Made by a program: the position numbers and the translations under genes
Shown here: in pieces, positions 44,038-52,659 of the stretch
How the letters are laid out: each line of letters opens with the position of its first letter
Numbering within the stretch: position 1 is the first letter of the stretch
The notes under the pieces: model-generated
Database searches by the model: none
The model's input: only the letters and a program-made list of their open reading frames with translations
What the model was told of the DNA's origin: nothing
Source: Phytoactinopolyspora halotolerans
GTDB taxonomy: Bacteria; Actinomycetota; Actinomycetes; Jiangellales; Jiangellaceae
Reading direction: 5' to 3'
Length of the DNA stretch: 64,000 nt
Assembly (NCBI RefSeq): GCF_010550675.1
Contig: NZ_JAAGOA010000001.1
Coordinates: 310,001-374,000 of the forward strand

Positions 44038-44376
44038 ATGGCGCAGAAGGTTCAGGTCATTCTCCTGGACGACCTTGATGGCGGCGAGGCGGAGGAGACC
44101 GTGAGCTTCGGCCTTGACGGCACCAACTACGAGATCGATCTGTCGAAGAAGAACGCAGCCAAGCTCCGTGATGCGATTTCGCCTTTTATCGCTTCGGCTC
44201 GCAAGGCCGGCGGCAGTAGGCGGTCGCGCGGCGGTCGTGGGGGGCGTTCGTCGGGTGGCCGTAGTAGCGCCGATACCGCCGCTGTCCGGGAATGGGCGCG
44301 GGAACAGGGGCTGAAGGTCTCCGACCGTGGCCGGATCCCGGCGGACATTCTGGAGAAGTACGAAGCCAGCCGCTGA
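44038..44376 (+). CDS. lsr2: Nucleoid-associated protein Lsr2
   Basis: 112-residue Lsr2. The N-terminal dimerisation beta region (MAQKVQVILLDDLDGGEAEE, TVSFGLDGTNYEIDLS) is followed by a flexible Gly/Arg/Ser linker. The C-terminal DNA-binding domain has ADTAAVREWAREQGLKVSDR and the AT-hook-like RGR followed by IPADILEKY. It binds AT-rich DNA and silences foreign genes. ATG has AAGGGG seven bases upstream. The 128-bp upstream region is AT-rich for this genome and could be an autoregulatory site. The clpC gene that usually follows is absent. Confidence 0.96.
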   Translation: MAQKVQVILLDDLDGGEAEETVSFGLDGTNYEIDLSKKNAAKLRDAISPFIASARKAGGSRRSRGGRGGRSSGGRSSADTAAVREWAREQGLKVSDRGRIPADILEKYEASR

Positions 44377-44383
44377 CGGATGA

Positions 44384-44413
44384 GGAGGTGCCACCCGGAA
44401 CGGTGACACCTCC
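44384..44413. terminator. Bidirectional stem-loop between lsr2 and the FAH gene
   Basis: GGAGGTGCCACC and GGTGACACCTCC form a 12-bp stem (one mismatch) with loop CGGAAC. It starts eight bases after the lsr2 stop and lies 14 bp before the FAH gene's stop, so it can serve both convergent transcripts. There is no T-run. Confidence 0.65.
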
Positions 44414-44427
44414 ACACGTCGGCCGTT

Positions 44428-45279
44428 TTACGCTTGGGCGAGTTGCTGGCGCTGCTTGCCCAGCCCGTCGATTTCCAGTTCGACCACATCGCCTGCTCGC
44501 AGATAAGGCTGGCCCGCCATTCCCATGGCCACGCCAGCGGGGGTACCCGTGTTGATCACGTCTCCGGGCTCCAGCACCATGAACTGGCTCAGGTACCAGA
44601 CGATGTGTCCGATTCCGAAGATGAGGTTCTCGGTGTTGCCGTCCTGCCGCAATTGACCGTTGACCCACAACCGCAGTCGGAGCTTTCCGGCATCGGGGAC
44701 CTCATCTGCAGGGACCAGCCATGGCCCGATCGGGTTGAATGTCTCGCAGGATTTTCCTTTGTCCCAGGTGCCGCCGCGTTCGAGCTGGAATTCCCGCTCC
44801 GAGACGTCGTGCGAGACGACGTATCCCGCAATGATCTCGGCCGCGGCTTCCGGTGATTCGAGATAACGGCCGGTCTGGCCCACGACGACACCCAACTCGA
44901 CCTCCCAGTCGGTCTTGGTGCTACCACGTGGGATGAGAACCTCATCGTTCGGCCCGACCACCGTGTTCGGAGCCTTCATGAAAATCACCGGCTCGGTGGG
45001 GACATCGAGTCCGCTCTCGGCTGCGTGGTCGCTATAGTTCAGGCCGACGCAGACGACCTTTCCCGGCCGGGCGATCGGCGCCCCGATCCGCACGCCCTCG
45101 GTATCCACGACAGGCAGCGAGTCGGACTCCACACCAGCCCGAGCGCGTGCGATGCCATTCTGCGCGAGGAACGTGCCGTCGATGTCGGGCGTGATCGATG
45201 ACAGGTCGAATATCGAGCCGTCGTCGGTGCGGACGGCCGGCCGCTCGTGGCCGAGTTCACCGAGGCGCAACAGTTGCAT
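44428..45279 (-). CDS. Fumarylacetoacetate hydrolase-family protein
   Basis: 283-residue FAH-fold enzyme. The metal site includes VGLNYSDHAAESG, the acidic pair in TKTDWEVELGVVVGQTGRYL, and KGKSCETFNPIGPWLV. The C-terminal motif is VINTGTPAGVAMGM. Family members hydrolyse or decarboxylate 2-oxo acids such as acylpyruvates, oxaloacetate or 2,4-didehydro-3-deoxy-sugar acids. In a region of sugar genes a sugar-acid substrate is possible. ATG at 45279 has GGGAG six bases upstream; an ATG two codons earlier is directly against that site. It is 98 bp after the LldD-like oxidase on the same strand. Confidence 0.9.
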   Translation of the reverse strand: MQLLRLGELGHERPAVRTDDGSIFDLSSITPDIDGTFLAQNGIARARAGVESDSLPVVDTEGVRIGAPIARPGKVVCVGLNYSDHAAESGLDVPTEPVIFMKAPNTVVGPNDEVLIPRGSTKTDWEVELGVVVGQTGRYLESPEAAAEIIAGYVVSHDVSEREFQLERGGTWDKGKSCETFNPIGPWLVPADEVPDAGKLRLRLWVNGQLRQDGNTENLIFGIGHIVWYLSQFMVLEPGDVINTGTPAGVAMGMAGQPYLRAGDVVELEIDGLGKQRQQLAQA

Positions 45280-45377
45280 GCTCATCTCCCGAGATTCGCG
45301 ATTGTGGTCGGACGATTTTCCCAGTTTCGTCTGTGCGCGTGTGCGCTGCGGTCACGTGCCGAGACGTTCGAGCCCCG

Positions 45378-46589
45378 CTACGGCAGCCGCACGTGCGCCG
45401 GCTGCAGTTCGTCGACGGTGCGCGTCCCGAGTAGCTGCATTGTGCGGCGGATCTCGGTGCTCAGGATCTCGATGGCGCGTGCGACGCCGCGCTCGCCACC
45501 GGCCATGAGCCCGTACAGATAGGCCCGGCCGACCAGGCACGCATCGGCGCCGAGCGCCGTGGCGGCCACGATGTCGGCGCCGTTGGTGATGCCGGTGTCG
45601 ACGTAGACCTCGGTGTGGTCGCCGACCGCGGCCTTCACATCGGGCAGCAGCCGCAATGGAACAGGCGCGCGGTCGAGCTGGCGGCCGCCGTGGTTGGACA
45701 GCACGATGGCATCGGCTCCGGCGTCTACGATGCGCTGCGCGTCGGCGACGGTCTGGATTCCTTTGACGATGAGCGGACCATGCCAGATGGAGCGCAGCCA
45801 TTCCAGGTCGGCGACGGTCATGGTGGGATCGAACAGCGCGTTGATCAGCTCGGCGACCGTTCCCTCCCAGGCGTTCAGGGACGCGAAGGTCAGTGGTTCC
45901 GTGGTCAGCAGGTTGATCCACCATGCGGGGTGCATGGCGGCGTCCAGCACCGTCTTGGCGGTGAGCGTCGGCGGAATCGTGAAGCCGTTGCGCACATCGC
46001 GCAGCCGTGCGCCGGCGACGGGGACGTCCACCGTGAGCACGAGCGCTTCGTAGCCTGCGGCCTCGGCCCGCTTGACGAGGTCTTCGCCGGCGGCGCGATC
46101 ATTCCAGACGTAGAGCTGGAACCACTTGCGAGCCTCCGGTGCCGCGGCGGCGACATCCTCGATCGATGTCGTCCCCATGGTGGACAGCGCGTACGGGATC
46201 CCGAAACGTTGGGCGACCCGCACCACCGCACGCTCGCCCTCGTGATTCATCATTCGGGTGAAACCGGTCGGCGCGAACGCGAATGGCAACGCGCTGCTCT
46301 GGCCGAGCATGGTGGTACTGGTGTCGACGTCCGCGACGTTGCGCAGGACGGACGGTTCGAATTCGATGCCGTGAAAGAGCTGGCGGGCGCGACGGAGGCT
46401 GATCTCCGCCTCGGCGGCGCCGTCGGTGTAGTCGAACACCGAGCGCGGGGTGCGACGCTTGGCGATGCGTCGGAGATCACCGATGGTGAGTGCCTTCTCC
46501 AGCCGTCGGTCGGTCGGGCTCAGCGTGATCGGCTTCGGGCGCAGGAGCGGCTTGAGTTCGTTCCATTTCGGAATCTGGCGCTGCGTCAT
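45378..46589 (-). CDS. lldD: FMN-dependent alpha-hydroxy-acid oxidase, probable L-lactate dehydrogenase
   Basis: 403-residue TIM-barrel flavoprotein. The FMN and substrate motifs are present: [49 protein letters not shown] (catalytic His and Arg) and [20 protein letters not shown]. It oxidises an L-2-hydroxy acid, most likely L-lactate, to the 2-oxo acid. Rhamnose breakdown through RhaEW yields L-lactate, so it may finish that pathway. ATG has GGAG seven bases upstream. It is divergent from a FadR-type regulator with two operators between them. Confidence 0.92.
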   Translation of the reverse strand: MTQRQIPKWNELKPLLRPKPITLSPTDRRLEKALTIGDLRRIAKRRTPRSVFDYTDGAAEAEISLRRARQLFHGIEFEPSVLRNVADVDTSTTMLGQSSALPFAFAPTGFTRMMNHEGERAVVRVAQRFGIPYALSTMGTTSIEDVAAAAPEARKWFQLYVWNDRAAGEDLVKRAEAAGYEALVLTVDVPVAGARLRDVRNGFTIPPTLTAKTVLDAAMHPAWWINLLTTEPLTFASLNAWEGTVAELINALFDPTMTVADLEWLRSIWHGPLIVKGIQTVADAQRIVDAGADAIVLSNHGGRQLDRAPVPLRLLPDVKAAVGDHTEVYVDTGITNGADIVAATALGADACLVGRAYLYGLMAGGERGVARAIEILSTEIRRTMQLLGTRTVDELQPAHVRLP

Positions 46590-46636
46590 CGTCGGTCTCC
46601 AGCGGTCGGCGTCCGGCGGTGCGCGAGTGCGCCGCC

Positions 46637-46651
46637 TGTGGTCCTACCACA
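46637..46651. promoter_or_regulatory. FadR-type operator 1
   Basis: TGTGGTCCTACCACA is a perfect 6-3-6 palindrome of the TGGTnnnACCA class bound by FadR-subfamily GntR proteins. It is 47 bp upstream of the oxidase start. Confidence 0.78.
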
Positions 46652-46661
46652 GACTAGTGGC

Positions 46662-46676
46662 TGTGGTTGGACCACA
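46662..46676. promoter_or_regulatory. FadR-type operator 2
   Basis: TGTGGTTGGACCACA has the same arms as operator 1, 25 bp away centre to centre. It ends six bases before the -10 box of the regulator gene, so binding would repress the regulator and, with site 1, the oxidase. Confidence 0.78.
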
Positions 46677-46681
46677 CAAAG

Positions 46682-46687
46682 TACGGT
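46682..46687 (+). promoter_or_regulatory. -10 box of a probable leaderless promoter (GntR gene)
   Basis: TACGGT ends six bases before the GTG at 46694. Confidence 0.5.
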
Positions 46688-46693
46688 GACCCT

Positions 46694-47380
46694 GTGAAGG
46701 CCTACGAGCTGGTGCTGCAGCGGATAGAAGCGGAGATCTCGGAGGGGCGGCTGCGGATCGGCGACCGGCTGCCGGGGGAACGCGCGCTTGCCGAACGCTT
46801 CGGAGTCAGTCGCACCTCAGTACGGGAAGCGATCCGCGTGCTCGAGGTGATGGGCGCCATCCGTACGGCTGCCGGCTCCGGGCCGGACGCCGGCGCGATC
46901 ATCGTCGCCGAACCACGATCGCCGTTGACCTCTGCCTTGCGTCTGCATCTCGCCACCAGCCACTTGCCGATCGCGGACATCGTGCAGACCCGCGTACTGT
47001 TGGAGTCCTGGGCGGTGCGGGAAGCGAGCGGAAAAGCCGGTGCGGCGGAATTGGCCGGCGCCGAAAGACTGCTCGACGCGATGGACGATCCTGGTCTCGC
47101 CCCGGAGCAGTTCCATCTTCTGGACGCGGAGTTCCATGTATCCCTGTCCGCGCTGGCGGGAAACGTGCTCGTGTCGACCGTCATGGCCTCGCTCCGGGAT
47201 GCGATCCATGGCTACGTGATGGCTGTGGTGCCAGAATTGCCGGATTGGGAGACGACCGCCGCCGGCCTGCGGCGCGAGCATCACGCCGTGCTGCGGGCCG
47301 TCCGCGATGGCGATGGCGACGCCGCGGCGTCGTTGGTGGCCGCGCATATCGAGGACTTCTATCGGACCGCTCGGCTGTGA
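46694..47380 (+). CDS. GntR/FadR-family regulator, LldR-like
   Basis: 228-residue regulator. The winged helix (IEAEISEGRLRIGDRLPGER, ALAERFGVSRTSVREAIRVL) is followed by an FCD ligand domain whose metal ligands appear in FHLLDAEFHVSLSALAGN and RREHHAVLRAV. FadR-subfamily proteins with this layout sense 2-hydroxy or 2-oxo acids, as LldR senses L-lactate. GTG at 46694 is supported by a leaderless -10 box; an in-frame ATG nine codons upstream lies in the operator. It should control the divergent LldD-like oxidase. Confidence 0.9.
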   Translation: MKAYELVLQRIEAEISEGRLRIGDRLPGERALAERFGVSRTSVREAIRVLEVMGAIRTAAGSGPDAGAIIVAEPRSPLTSALRLHLATSHLPIADIVQTRVLLESWAVREASGKAGAAELAGAERLLDAMDDPGLAPEQFHLLDAEFHVSLSALAGNVLVSTVMASLRDAIHGYVMAVVPELPDWETTAAGLRREHHAVLRAVRDGDGDAAASLVAAHIEDFYRTARL

Positions 47381-47443
47381 TAGGGGCGCTTCTGGGGGTT
47401 AAGCCCAGCGACGAAGAATGGTACGCTCCAACGAAACGCATCC

Positions 47444-47455
47444 TGAATCGTTTCA
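47444..47455. promoter_or_regulatory. LacI-type operator upstream of the rhamnosidase gene
   Basis: TGAATCGTTTCA is an 11/12 match to the perfect palindrome TGAAACGTTTCA before rhaI (51327). It lies 49 bp upstream of the proposed rhamnosidase start. Confidence 0.65.
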
Positions 47456-47504
47456 TGCGTCGGCTCCCTTTCCACTGTTCGGCTCCGGATCTGGAGGATC
47501 AGCT

Positions 47505-50147
47505 TTGCTCGTCACCGACGTGCGGTTTGAGCACCATCGAGAAGCCATGGGCATCGGCGAGGACATGCCGCGGGTGTCGTGGAAGACCGTCACCGACATC
47601 GTGGGTTGGCGGCAGGCGGCGTACGAGATCGAGATGGCGTGGCCCGGCGGTATCCGTGAGCCATGGTCCAGCGGGCGGATCGGATCAGATGAATCCGTAC
47701 TGGTCCCCTGGCCCGCGACCCGGCTGGATTCGCGCGAACGCAGACAGGTTCGGGTCCGTGTCTGGGGCGAAGGTGATGCCGAACCGTCGCTGTGGAGCGA
47801 GTGGTCCTCGGTCGAGGCGGGTCTCCTGCGGCCGGCGGACTGGACGGCCCAGCTGATCAGCCCTGGATGGGACGCGGATTCCAGCGTCCCGCAGCCGGCA
47901 GCACTCTTCCGGCATGAGTTCTCGGTGACCTCTCCGGTGGAGTCGGCACGGCTGTATGTGACGGCGCATGGAGTCGTCGAGATGGAGATCAACCGCACCG
48001 CCGTATCCGACGACGTCCTGACACCCGGTTGGACCAGCTACCACCATCGGCTGCGATACCACACCTATGACGTGACCGACCTGCTCCGCGAGGGGCCCAA
48101 TGCCATCGGCGCATGCGTGGGCGAGGGTTGGTATCGGGGAAGGCTCGCATGGGGCGAGGGAAAGCGGAACGTCTACGGGGACCGCGCCGGCCTGATCGCC
48201 CAGCTTGAGATCCGGTATGCCGACCGGCGGGTCATGGCGGTCGGCACCGACAGCCGATGGCAGTGCGGACAGGGACCCATCGTCTCGTCCGAGATCTACG
48301 ACGGCGAGAGCTACGACGCCCGGCTGGAACGACCCGGCTGGTCGGCGCCAGACCACGTCGCCGCGGACCCGGCCGCATGGTCTCCGGCACGTGTCCTGCC
48401 CTTCGACGCATCCACCTTGGTGGCACCGGTCGGTCCGCCGATACGGCGCACGCAGGAGATCGCGCCGGTGGAGATCCTGACGTCGCCGAGCGGCAAGACC
48501 ATCGTCGACTTCGGCCAGAACCTGGTGGGGCGGGTCCGGATCCGCGTGGCGGGAGAAGCCGGTCGGCAGATCACCATCCGGCACGCCGAGGTCCTCGAGG
48601 GCGGTGAACTCGGTGTACGGCCGCTACGCAGTGCCCGGGCCACCGACCGGTATATCCTCCGCGGCGGGGGAACGGAGGAGTGGGAACCGCGCTTCACCTT
48701 CCACGGCTTCCGGTACGCCGAGATCGACGGATGGCCGGGCCGACTGGCACCCGACGACATCCGAGCGGTGGTCTGCCACACCGACATGGAACGCACCGGC
48801 TGGTTCGAGGCATCCGAACCAGAGCTGGAGAAATTGCATGAGAACGTCGTCTGGAGCATGCGCGGCAACTTCGTCGACATCCCCACCGACTGCCCGCAAC
48901 GTGACGAGCGGCTCGGCTGGACCGGCGACATCCAGGTGTTCGCCCCCACCGGCAGCTTCATCTACGACTGCGCCGGCACGTTGACCTCGTGGCTGCGTGA
49001 TCTCGCCTGTGAACAGCTGGCGGCCAGAGACCGGATGCCACCGCTCGTCGTCCCGAACGTGCTGAATACGAAGCTTGACGCGGCAGCATGGGGAGATGCG
49101 GCGGTCATCGTTCCGTGGGTGCTCTACGAGCGTTACGGGGACGTCGAGATCCTCCGTGCGCAAATGGAGAGCATGCGGGCGTGGGTGGACGGCGTCGCCG
49201 CGAAGGCCGGGGACCGGGCGATCTGGGACTCGGACTGGCAGTTCGGCGACTGGCTCGACCCGAGCGCCCCGCCGGACGATCCGGCGGCCGCGCAGACGGA
49301 CACCGGACTTGTCGCGACCGCGTATCTGGCTCGTTCCGCCGAGATCGTGGGCCGGGCGGCAGAGCTGATCGGCGACGGGGAGACGGCCGGCGAGTACGCC
49401 GCGCTCGCCGCTCGAGTGCGCGAAGCGTTCAACGACGAGTACGTCACCCCGACCGGCCGGATGGCCGCGGATTCGCAGACGGCGTTCGCCCTGGCGCTTG
49501 AGTTCGGACTGCTTCAGAAGCCGGAGCAGCGAGAACGGGCCGGCCGGCGGCTGGCGGACCTCGTGCACGACAATCACTACCGTATCGGTACGGGTTTCGT
49601 CGGCACACCGCTGATCGCGGACGCGTTGTGTTCGGTCGGTGAGACCCAGCTGGCCTACCGGATGTTACTGGAACGGTCGTGCCCGTCCTTCCTGTATCCG
49701 GTGACGATGGGCGCGACGACGATCTGGGAGCGCTGGGACAGCATGCTGCCGGACGGGTCGATCAACCCCGGATCGATGACGTCGTTCAACCACTACGCAC
49801 TGGGAGCGGTCGCGGACTGGCTGCACCGCACCGTGGCCGGACTCGCGCCCGGTGCACCGGGATATCGACGCGTCGTCGTACGCCCACAGCCTGGAGGCAC
49901 GGTGACACATGCGGGAGCGACGCACGAGACCCCGTACGGCCGCGCCCGGGTCGCCTGGCGGGCCGAAGGTGACGAGCTCACGGTGGACGTCGCCGTTCCG
50001 CCGAACTGCACCGCCTCCGTATACCTGCCCGGCACCGACGACCCGGCTGAGGTGGGCTCCGGCGAGCACCGGTTCCGGACGACGTACCCGCGGCCGGAGT
50101 ATCCGCCGAAGCCGCGGATCGTTCGGCCGGCGATCGAAGAGGTGTAG
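47505..50147 (+). CDS. Alpha-L-rhamnosidase, GH78
   Basis: 880-residue GH78 enzyme removing terminal L-rhamnose from rhamnogalacturonan, flavonoid glycosides or similar. N-terminal beta domains (LFRHEFSVTSPVESARLYVT, HGVVEMEINRTAVSDDVLTP) precede the (alpha/alpha)6 catalytic domain. The latter has DIPTDCPQRDERLGWTGDIQ (general-acid region), DSDWQFGDWLDP and MGATTIWERWDSM. TTG at 47505 is preferred: it has GGAGGA six bases upstream and begins LVTDVRFEHHREAMGI, the family start. The frame is open to 47418, but that start would place the operator inside the gene. No signal peptide is seen. Confidence 0.92.
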   Translation: MLVTDVRFEHHREAMGIGEDMPRVSWKTVTDIVGWRQAAYEIEMAWPGGIREPWSSGRIGSDESVLVPWPATRLDSRERRQVRVRVWGEGDAEPSLWSEWSSVEAGLLRPADWTAQLISPGWDADSSVPQPAALFRHEFSVTSPVESARLYVTAHGVVEMEINRTAVSDDVLTPGWTSYHHRLRYHTYDVTDLLREGPNAIGACVGEGWYRGRLAWGEGKRNVYGDRAGLIAQLEIRYADRRVMAVGTDSRWQCGQGPIVSSEIYDGESYDARLERPGWSAPDHVAADPAAWSPARVLPFDASTLVAPVGPPIRRTQEIAPVEILTSPSGKTIVDFGQNLVGRVRIRVAGEAGRQITIRHAEVLEGGELGVRPLRSARATDRYILRGGGTEEWEPRFTFHGFRYAEIDGWPGRLAPDDIRAVVCHTDMERTGWFEASEPELEKLHENVVWSMRGNFVDIPTDCPQRDERLGWTGDIQVFAPTGSFIYDCAGTLTSWLRDLACEQLAARDRMPPLVVPNVLNTKLDAAAWGDAAVIVPWVLYERYGDVEILRAQMESMRAWVDGVAAKAGDRAIWDSDWQFGDWLDPSAPPDDPAAAQTDTGLVATAYLARSAEIVGRAAELIGDGETAGEYAALAARVREAFNDEYVTPTGRMAADSQTAFALALEFGLLQKPEQRERAGRRLADLVHDNHYRIGTGFVGTPLIADALCSVGETQLAYRMLLERSCPSFLYPVTMGATTIWERWDSMLPDGSINPGSMTSFNHYALGAVADWLHRTVAGLAPGAPGYRRVVVRPQPGGTVTHAGATHETPYGRARVAWRAEGDELTVDVAVPPNCTASVYLPGTDDPAEVGSGEHRFRTTYPRPEYPPKPRIVRPAIEEV

Positions 50148-50170
50148 TCGTCGGCGTGCCGCCCGACCGG

Positions 50171-51187
50171 TCAGCGGGTGACAGCGCTTGAGTCGCGGAC
50201 GATGAGCTCGGGCTCGAACAGCACCCGGCGGTGCTCGTGCGCGGAGTTGGAGGTCTCATCGTGCAGGAACTCGGCGGCGGTCCGGCCGAGGAGCTGGCGC
50301 GGCTGCCGCACCGAGGACAGGGGCACCGCGGCCGCGGCCGCGAAGTCGATATCGTCGTAGCCGACGAGAGCGACGTCTTCCGGGACCCGGATGTTGGCAT
50401 GGGTGAGCGCCTGCAGAACGCCGAGCCCGAGCAGGTCGTTGGCGCAGAAGACGGCGGTCGGGCGTTCCGCGGGAGACATGTCGGCGATCCGGTCCCCGGC
50501 GGAACGTCCGGAGGCGACCGTCGGCGCCGTGGTCTCGATGACCTCGAGCTCGACGGAGTCCTTGGCCTTGACCGCGCGCTCGGCTCCTTCGAGCCGCTCA
50601 CTGATCTGCCGGAGGTTGCTCGGGCCGCCCAGGAAGGCGATCCTGCGGTGACCGCTTTCCACCAGGTGTCCCACCGCCTGCTCACCTCCGAGTACGTCGT
50701 TCACGGCGACGGAGCACTCTTCCGGGGTGGCCGCCTGGCGGTCGAAGAGCACGACCGGAATATCGTGTTCGCGCAGCATGCCGATCCGATCGGTGATCTC
50801 CCCGATCGGGTTGATCAGAACCCCCTGCACGCGCATCTCCGCCAGCAGGTCCAGATGTGCCGTCTCCTTGTCCAGGCTCTCGTCACTGTTGCAGACGATG
50901 ACGGCGAGCCCTTCACGGTTGACGGTGTCCTCGACACCGCGCGCGACGTCGGTGAAGAACGGGTTGGCGATGTCGAGCACAACCAGGCCGATGGTGCGGC
51001 TGCGGCCCTGGCGCAACTGGCGCGCGTAGTCGTTGCGGACGAAGTTCAGCTCCTTGATCGCTGCGCGCACGCGCTCCCGGGTGGTCGGCGTCACCAGGTG
51101 CGGCCGGTTCAGGACGTTGGAGACCGTGCCGACCGACACCCCGGCGCGCTTCGCCACTTCCCGGATGTTCGGGGTCGAACCTGCCAT
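50171..51187 (-). CDS. LacI-family regulator, probable rhamnose repressor (RhaR-type)
   Basis: 338-residue LacI/GalR regulator. HTH STPNIREVAKRAGVSVGTVS with hinge helix NDYARQLRQGRSRT, then a PBP-like sugar domain (GLVVLDIANPFFTDVARGVE). ATG at 51187 has GGAAGG upstream. It lies between the rhamnosidase and rhaI, both of which have TGAA(A/T)CGTTTCA sites, so it is very likely the local repressor, with L-rhamnose or rhamnulose as inducer (inference; LacI-type RhaR regulators are known in actinobacteria). It is divergent from rhaI. Confidence 0.9.
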   Translation of the reverse strand: MAGSTPNIREVAKRAGVSVGTVSNVLNRPHLVTPTTRERVRAAIKELNFVRNDYARQLRQGRSRTIGLVVLDIANPFFTDVARGVEDTVNREGLAVIVCNSDESLDKETAHLDLLAEMRVQGVLINPIGEITDRIGMLREHDIPVVLFDRQAATPEECSVAVNDVLGGEQAVGHLVESGHRRIAFLGGPSNLRQISERLEGAERAVKAKDSVELEVIETTAPTVASGRSAGDRIADMSPAERPTAVFCANDLLGLGVLQALTHANIRVPEDVALVGYDDIDFAAAAAVPLSSVRQPRQLLGRTAAEFLHDETSNSAHEHRRVLFEPELIVRDSSAVTR

Positions 51188-51326
51188 TCGTCTGCCTTCC
51201 GGATGCGTTACCGGCAGCGTTCACCCGCTACCTTCTGCGCGTCGATCGTACGCGATGACCGGCGATAACACCCGAGCCCGTCCTATCCTGGTGACCTTGA
51301 CAGGGGTGAGCGGCTACCGTAACGTA

Positions 51327-51338
51327 TGAAACGTTTCA
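51327..51338. promoter_or_regulatory. LacI-type operator upstream of rhaI
   Basis: TGAAACGTTTCA is a perfect 12-bp palindrome centred on CG in the divergent region between the LacI gene and rhaI. The upstream gap (51188-51408) would let it control both. Confidence 0.72.
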
Positions 51339-51408
51339 GGGCCTGCTGAGCTGGGTGTAAGACACACCGGCGCTGTTGCCCGGGCGAAGAGAGTGAGGAG
51401 CATGCTGC

Positions 51409-52575
51409 ATGACTGACAAGGCGACGGCCGCGGCGGCGATTCGCCGCATGGGGGTCGAGACGGCATCGTGGGCCTACGCGAACTCGGGCACAAGATTCAA
51501 GGTTTTCCCGCAGCCGGGAGTCCCCAGAGACCCGTACGAGAAGATCGACGACGCGGCCGTGGTGAATCGGCTCACCGGCGCCGCTCCGACCGTGGCGCTG
51601 CACATCCCGTGGGACAAGGTGGACGACTACGACCGTTTGGCCAAGCACGCCGAAGGGCAGGGCGTGCGGATCGGTGCGATCAATGCGAATGTCTTCCAAG
51701 ATGACGACTATAAGCTGGGAAGCGTTTGCCACCCGGATCCCGGTGTGCGCCGCAAGGCCACGGATCACCTGCTGGAGTGCATCGACATCATGGATGCGAC
51801 CGGCTCGGACACGTTGAAGCTGTGGTTCGCCGACGGCACAAACTACCCCGGTCAAGACAGCATCCGTGCCCGTCAGGACCGTCTGGCGGAGTGCCTGCGG
51901 GAGACCTACGACCGGCTCGGCGAGCGTCAGCGGCTGCTGCTGGAGTACAAGCTCTTCGAGCCCTCGTTCTACACCACGGATGTGCCGGACTGGGGCACGT
52001 CGTACGTCCACTGCCTGGAACTCGGGCCCAAGGCACAGGTGGTGATCGACACCGGCCACCATGCACCGGGCACGAACATCGAGTTTATCGTGGCGTTCTT
52101 GCTGCGCACGGGCAAGCTGGGCGGATTCGACTTCAACTCTCGCTTCTACGCCGACGACGATCTCATGGTCGGAGCCGCCGACCCGTTCCAACTCTTCCGC
52201 ATCATGCACGAGATCGTCAGCGCGGACGCGCTGGCGCCGGAGGCCGGCATCGCGTTCATGCTCGACCAGTGCCACAACATCGAGCCGAAGATTCCCGCCA
52301 TCATCCGGTCCGTGCTCAACGTGCAGGAGATGACTGCGAAGGCGCTGAACATCGACTCGGGCGCGCTAGCCGACGCGCAGCAGAGCGGCGACGTGCTCAA
52401 GGCGAATGAGATCTTCATGGACGCCTTCTACACCGACGTGCGGCCGTGGCTGGCGGAGCTCCGCGAGGAGCAAGGTCTGGACCCAGACCCGATCGCCGCT
52501 TACCACCGTTCGGGCTACGCGGAGAAGATCGCCGCCGACCGCGTCGGCGGACAGCAGGCAGGCTGGGGCGCCTGA
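51409..52575 (+). CDS. rhaI: L-rhamnose isomerase, RhaI type
   Basis: 388-residue TIM-barrel isomerase converting L-rhamnose to L-rhamnulose. Metal ligands occur in LLEYKLFEPSFYTTDVPDWG, VVIDTGHHAPGTNIEF and GFDFNSRFYADDDLMVGAAD. The sequence resembles the Pseudomonas-type RhaI used by actinobacteria rather than E. coli RhaA. GAGGAG lies 12 bases before the ATG used. It starts the rhaI-rhaEW-rhaB run and carries the perfect operator upstream. A palindrome at 52584 separates it from rhaEW. Confidence 0.94.
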   Translation: MTDKATAAAAIRRMGVETASWAYANSGTRFKVFPQPGVPRDPYEKIDDAAVVNRLTGAAPTVALHIPWDKVDDYDRLAKHAEGQGVRIGAINANVFQDDDYKLGSVCHPDPGVRRKATDHLLECIDIMDATGSDTLKLWFADGTNYPGQDSIRARQDRLAECLRETYDRLGERQRLLLEYKLFEPSFYTTDVPDWGTSYVHCLELGPKAQVVIDTGHHAPGTNIEFIVAFLLRTGKLGGFDFNSRFYADDDLMVGAADPFQLFRIMHEIVSADALAPEAGIAFMLDQCHNIEPKIPAIIRSVLNVQEMTAKALNIDSGALADAQQSGDVLKANEIFMDAFYTDVRPWLAELREEQGLDPDPIAAYHRSGYAEKIAADRVGGQQAGWGA

Positions 52576-52583
52576 CCCTCTCC

Positions 52584-52634
52584 ATGATCATGAACAGTAA
52601 CCGTGCCATATGAACGGCAACTGTTCATGATCAT
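52584..52634. repeat. Second-family palindrome, copy 2
   Basis: Perfect 15-bp arms (ATGATCATGAACAGT and complement) at 52584-52598 and 52620-52634 flank a 21-base centre with an extra CCGT/ACGG pairing. Its reverse complement matches most bases of the element at 28363. It lies in the 84-bp gap between rhaI and rhaEW, inside an operon, so it could tune read-through rather than end the transcript. Confidence 0.82.
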
Positions 52635-52659
52635 CTCCTCCGACGACCGGGAAGGGACG

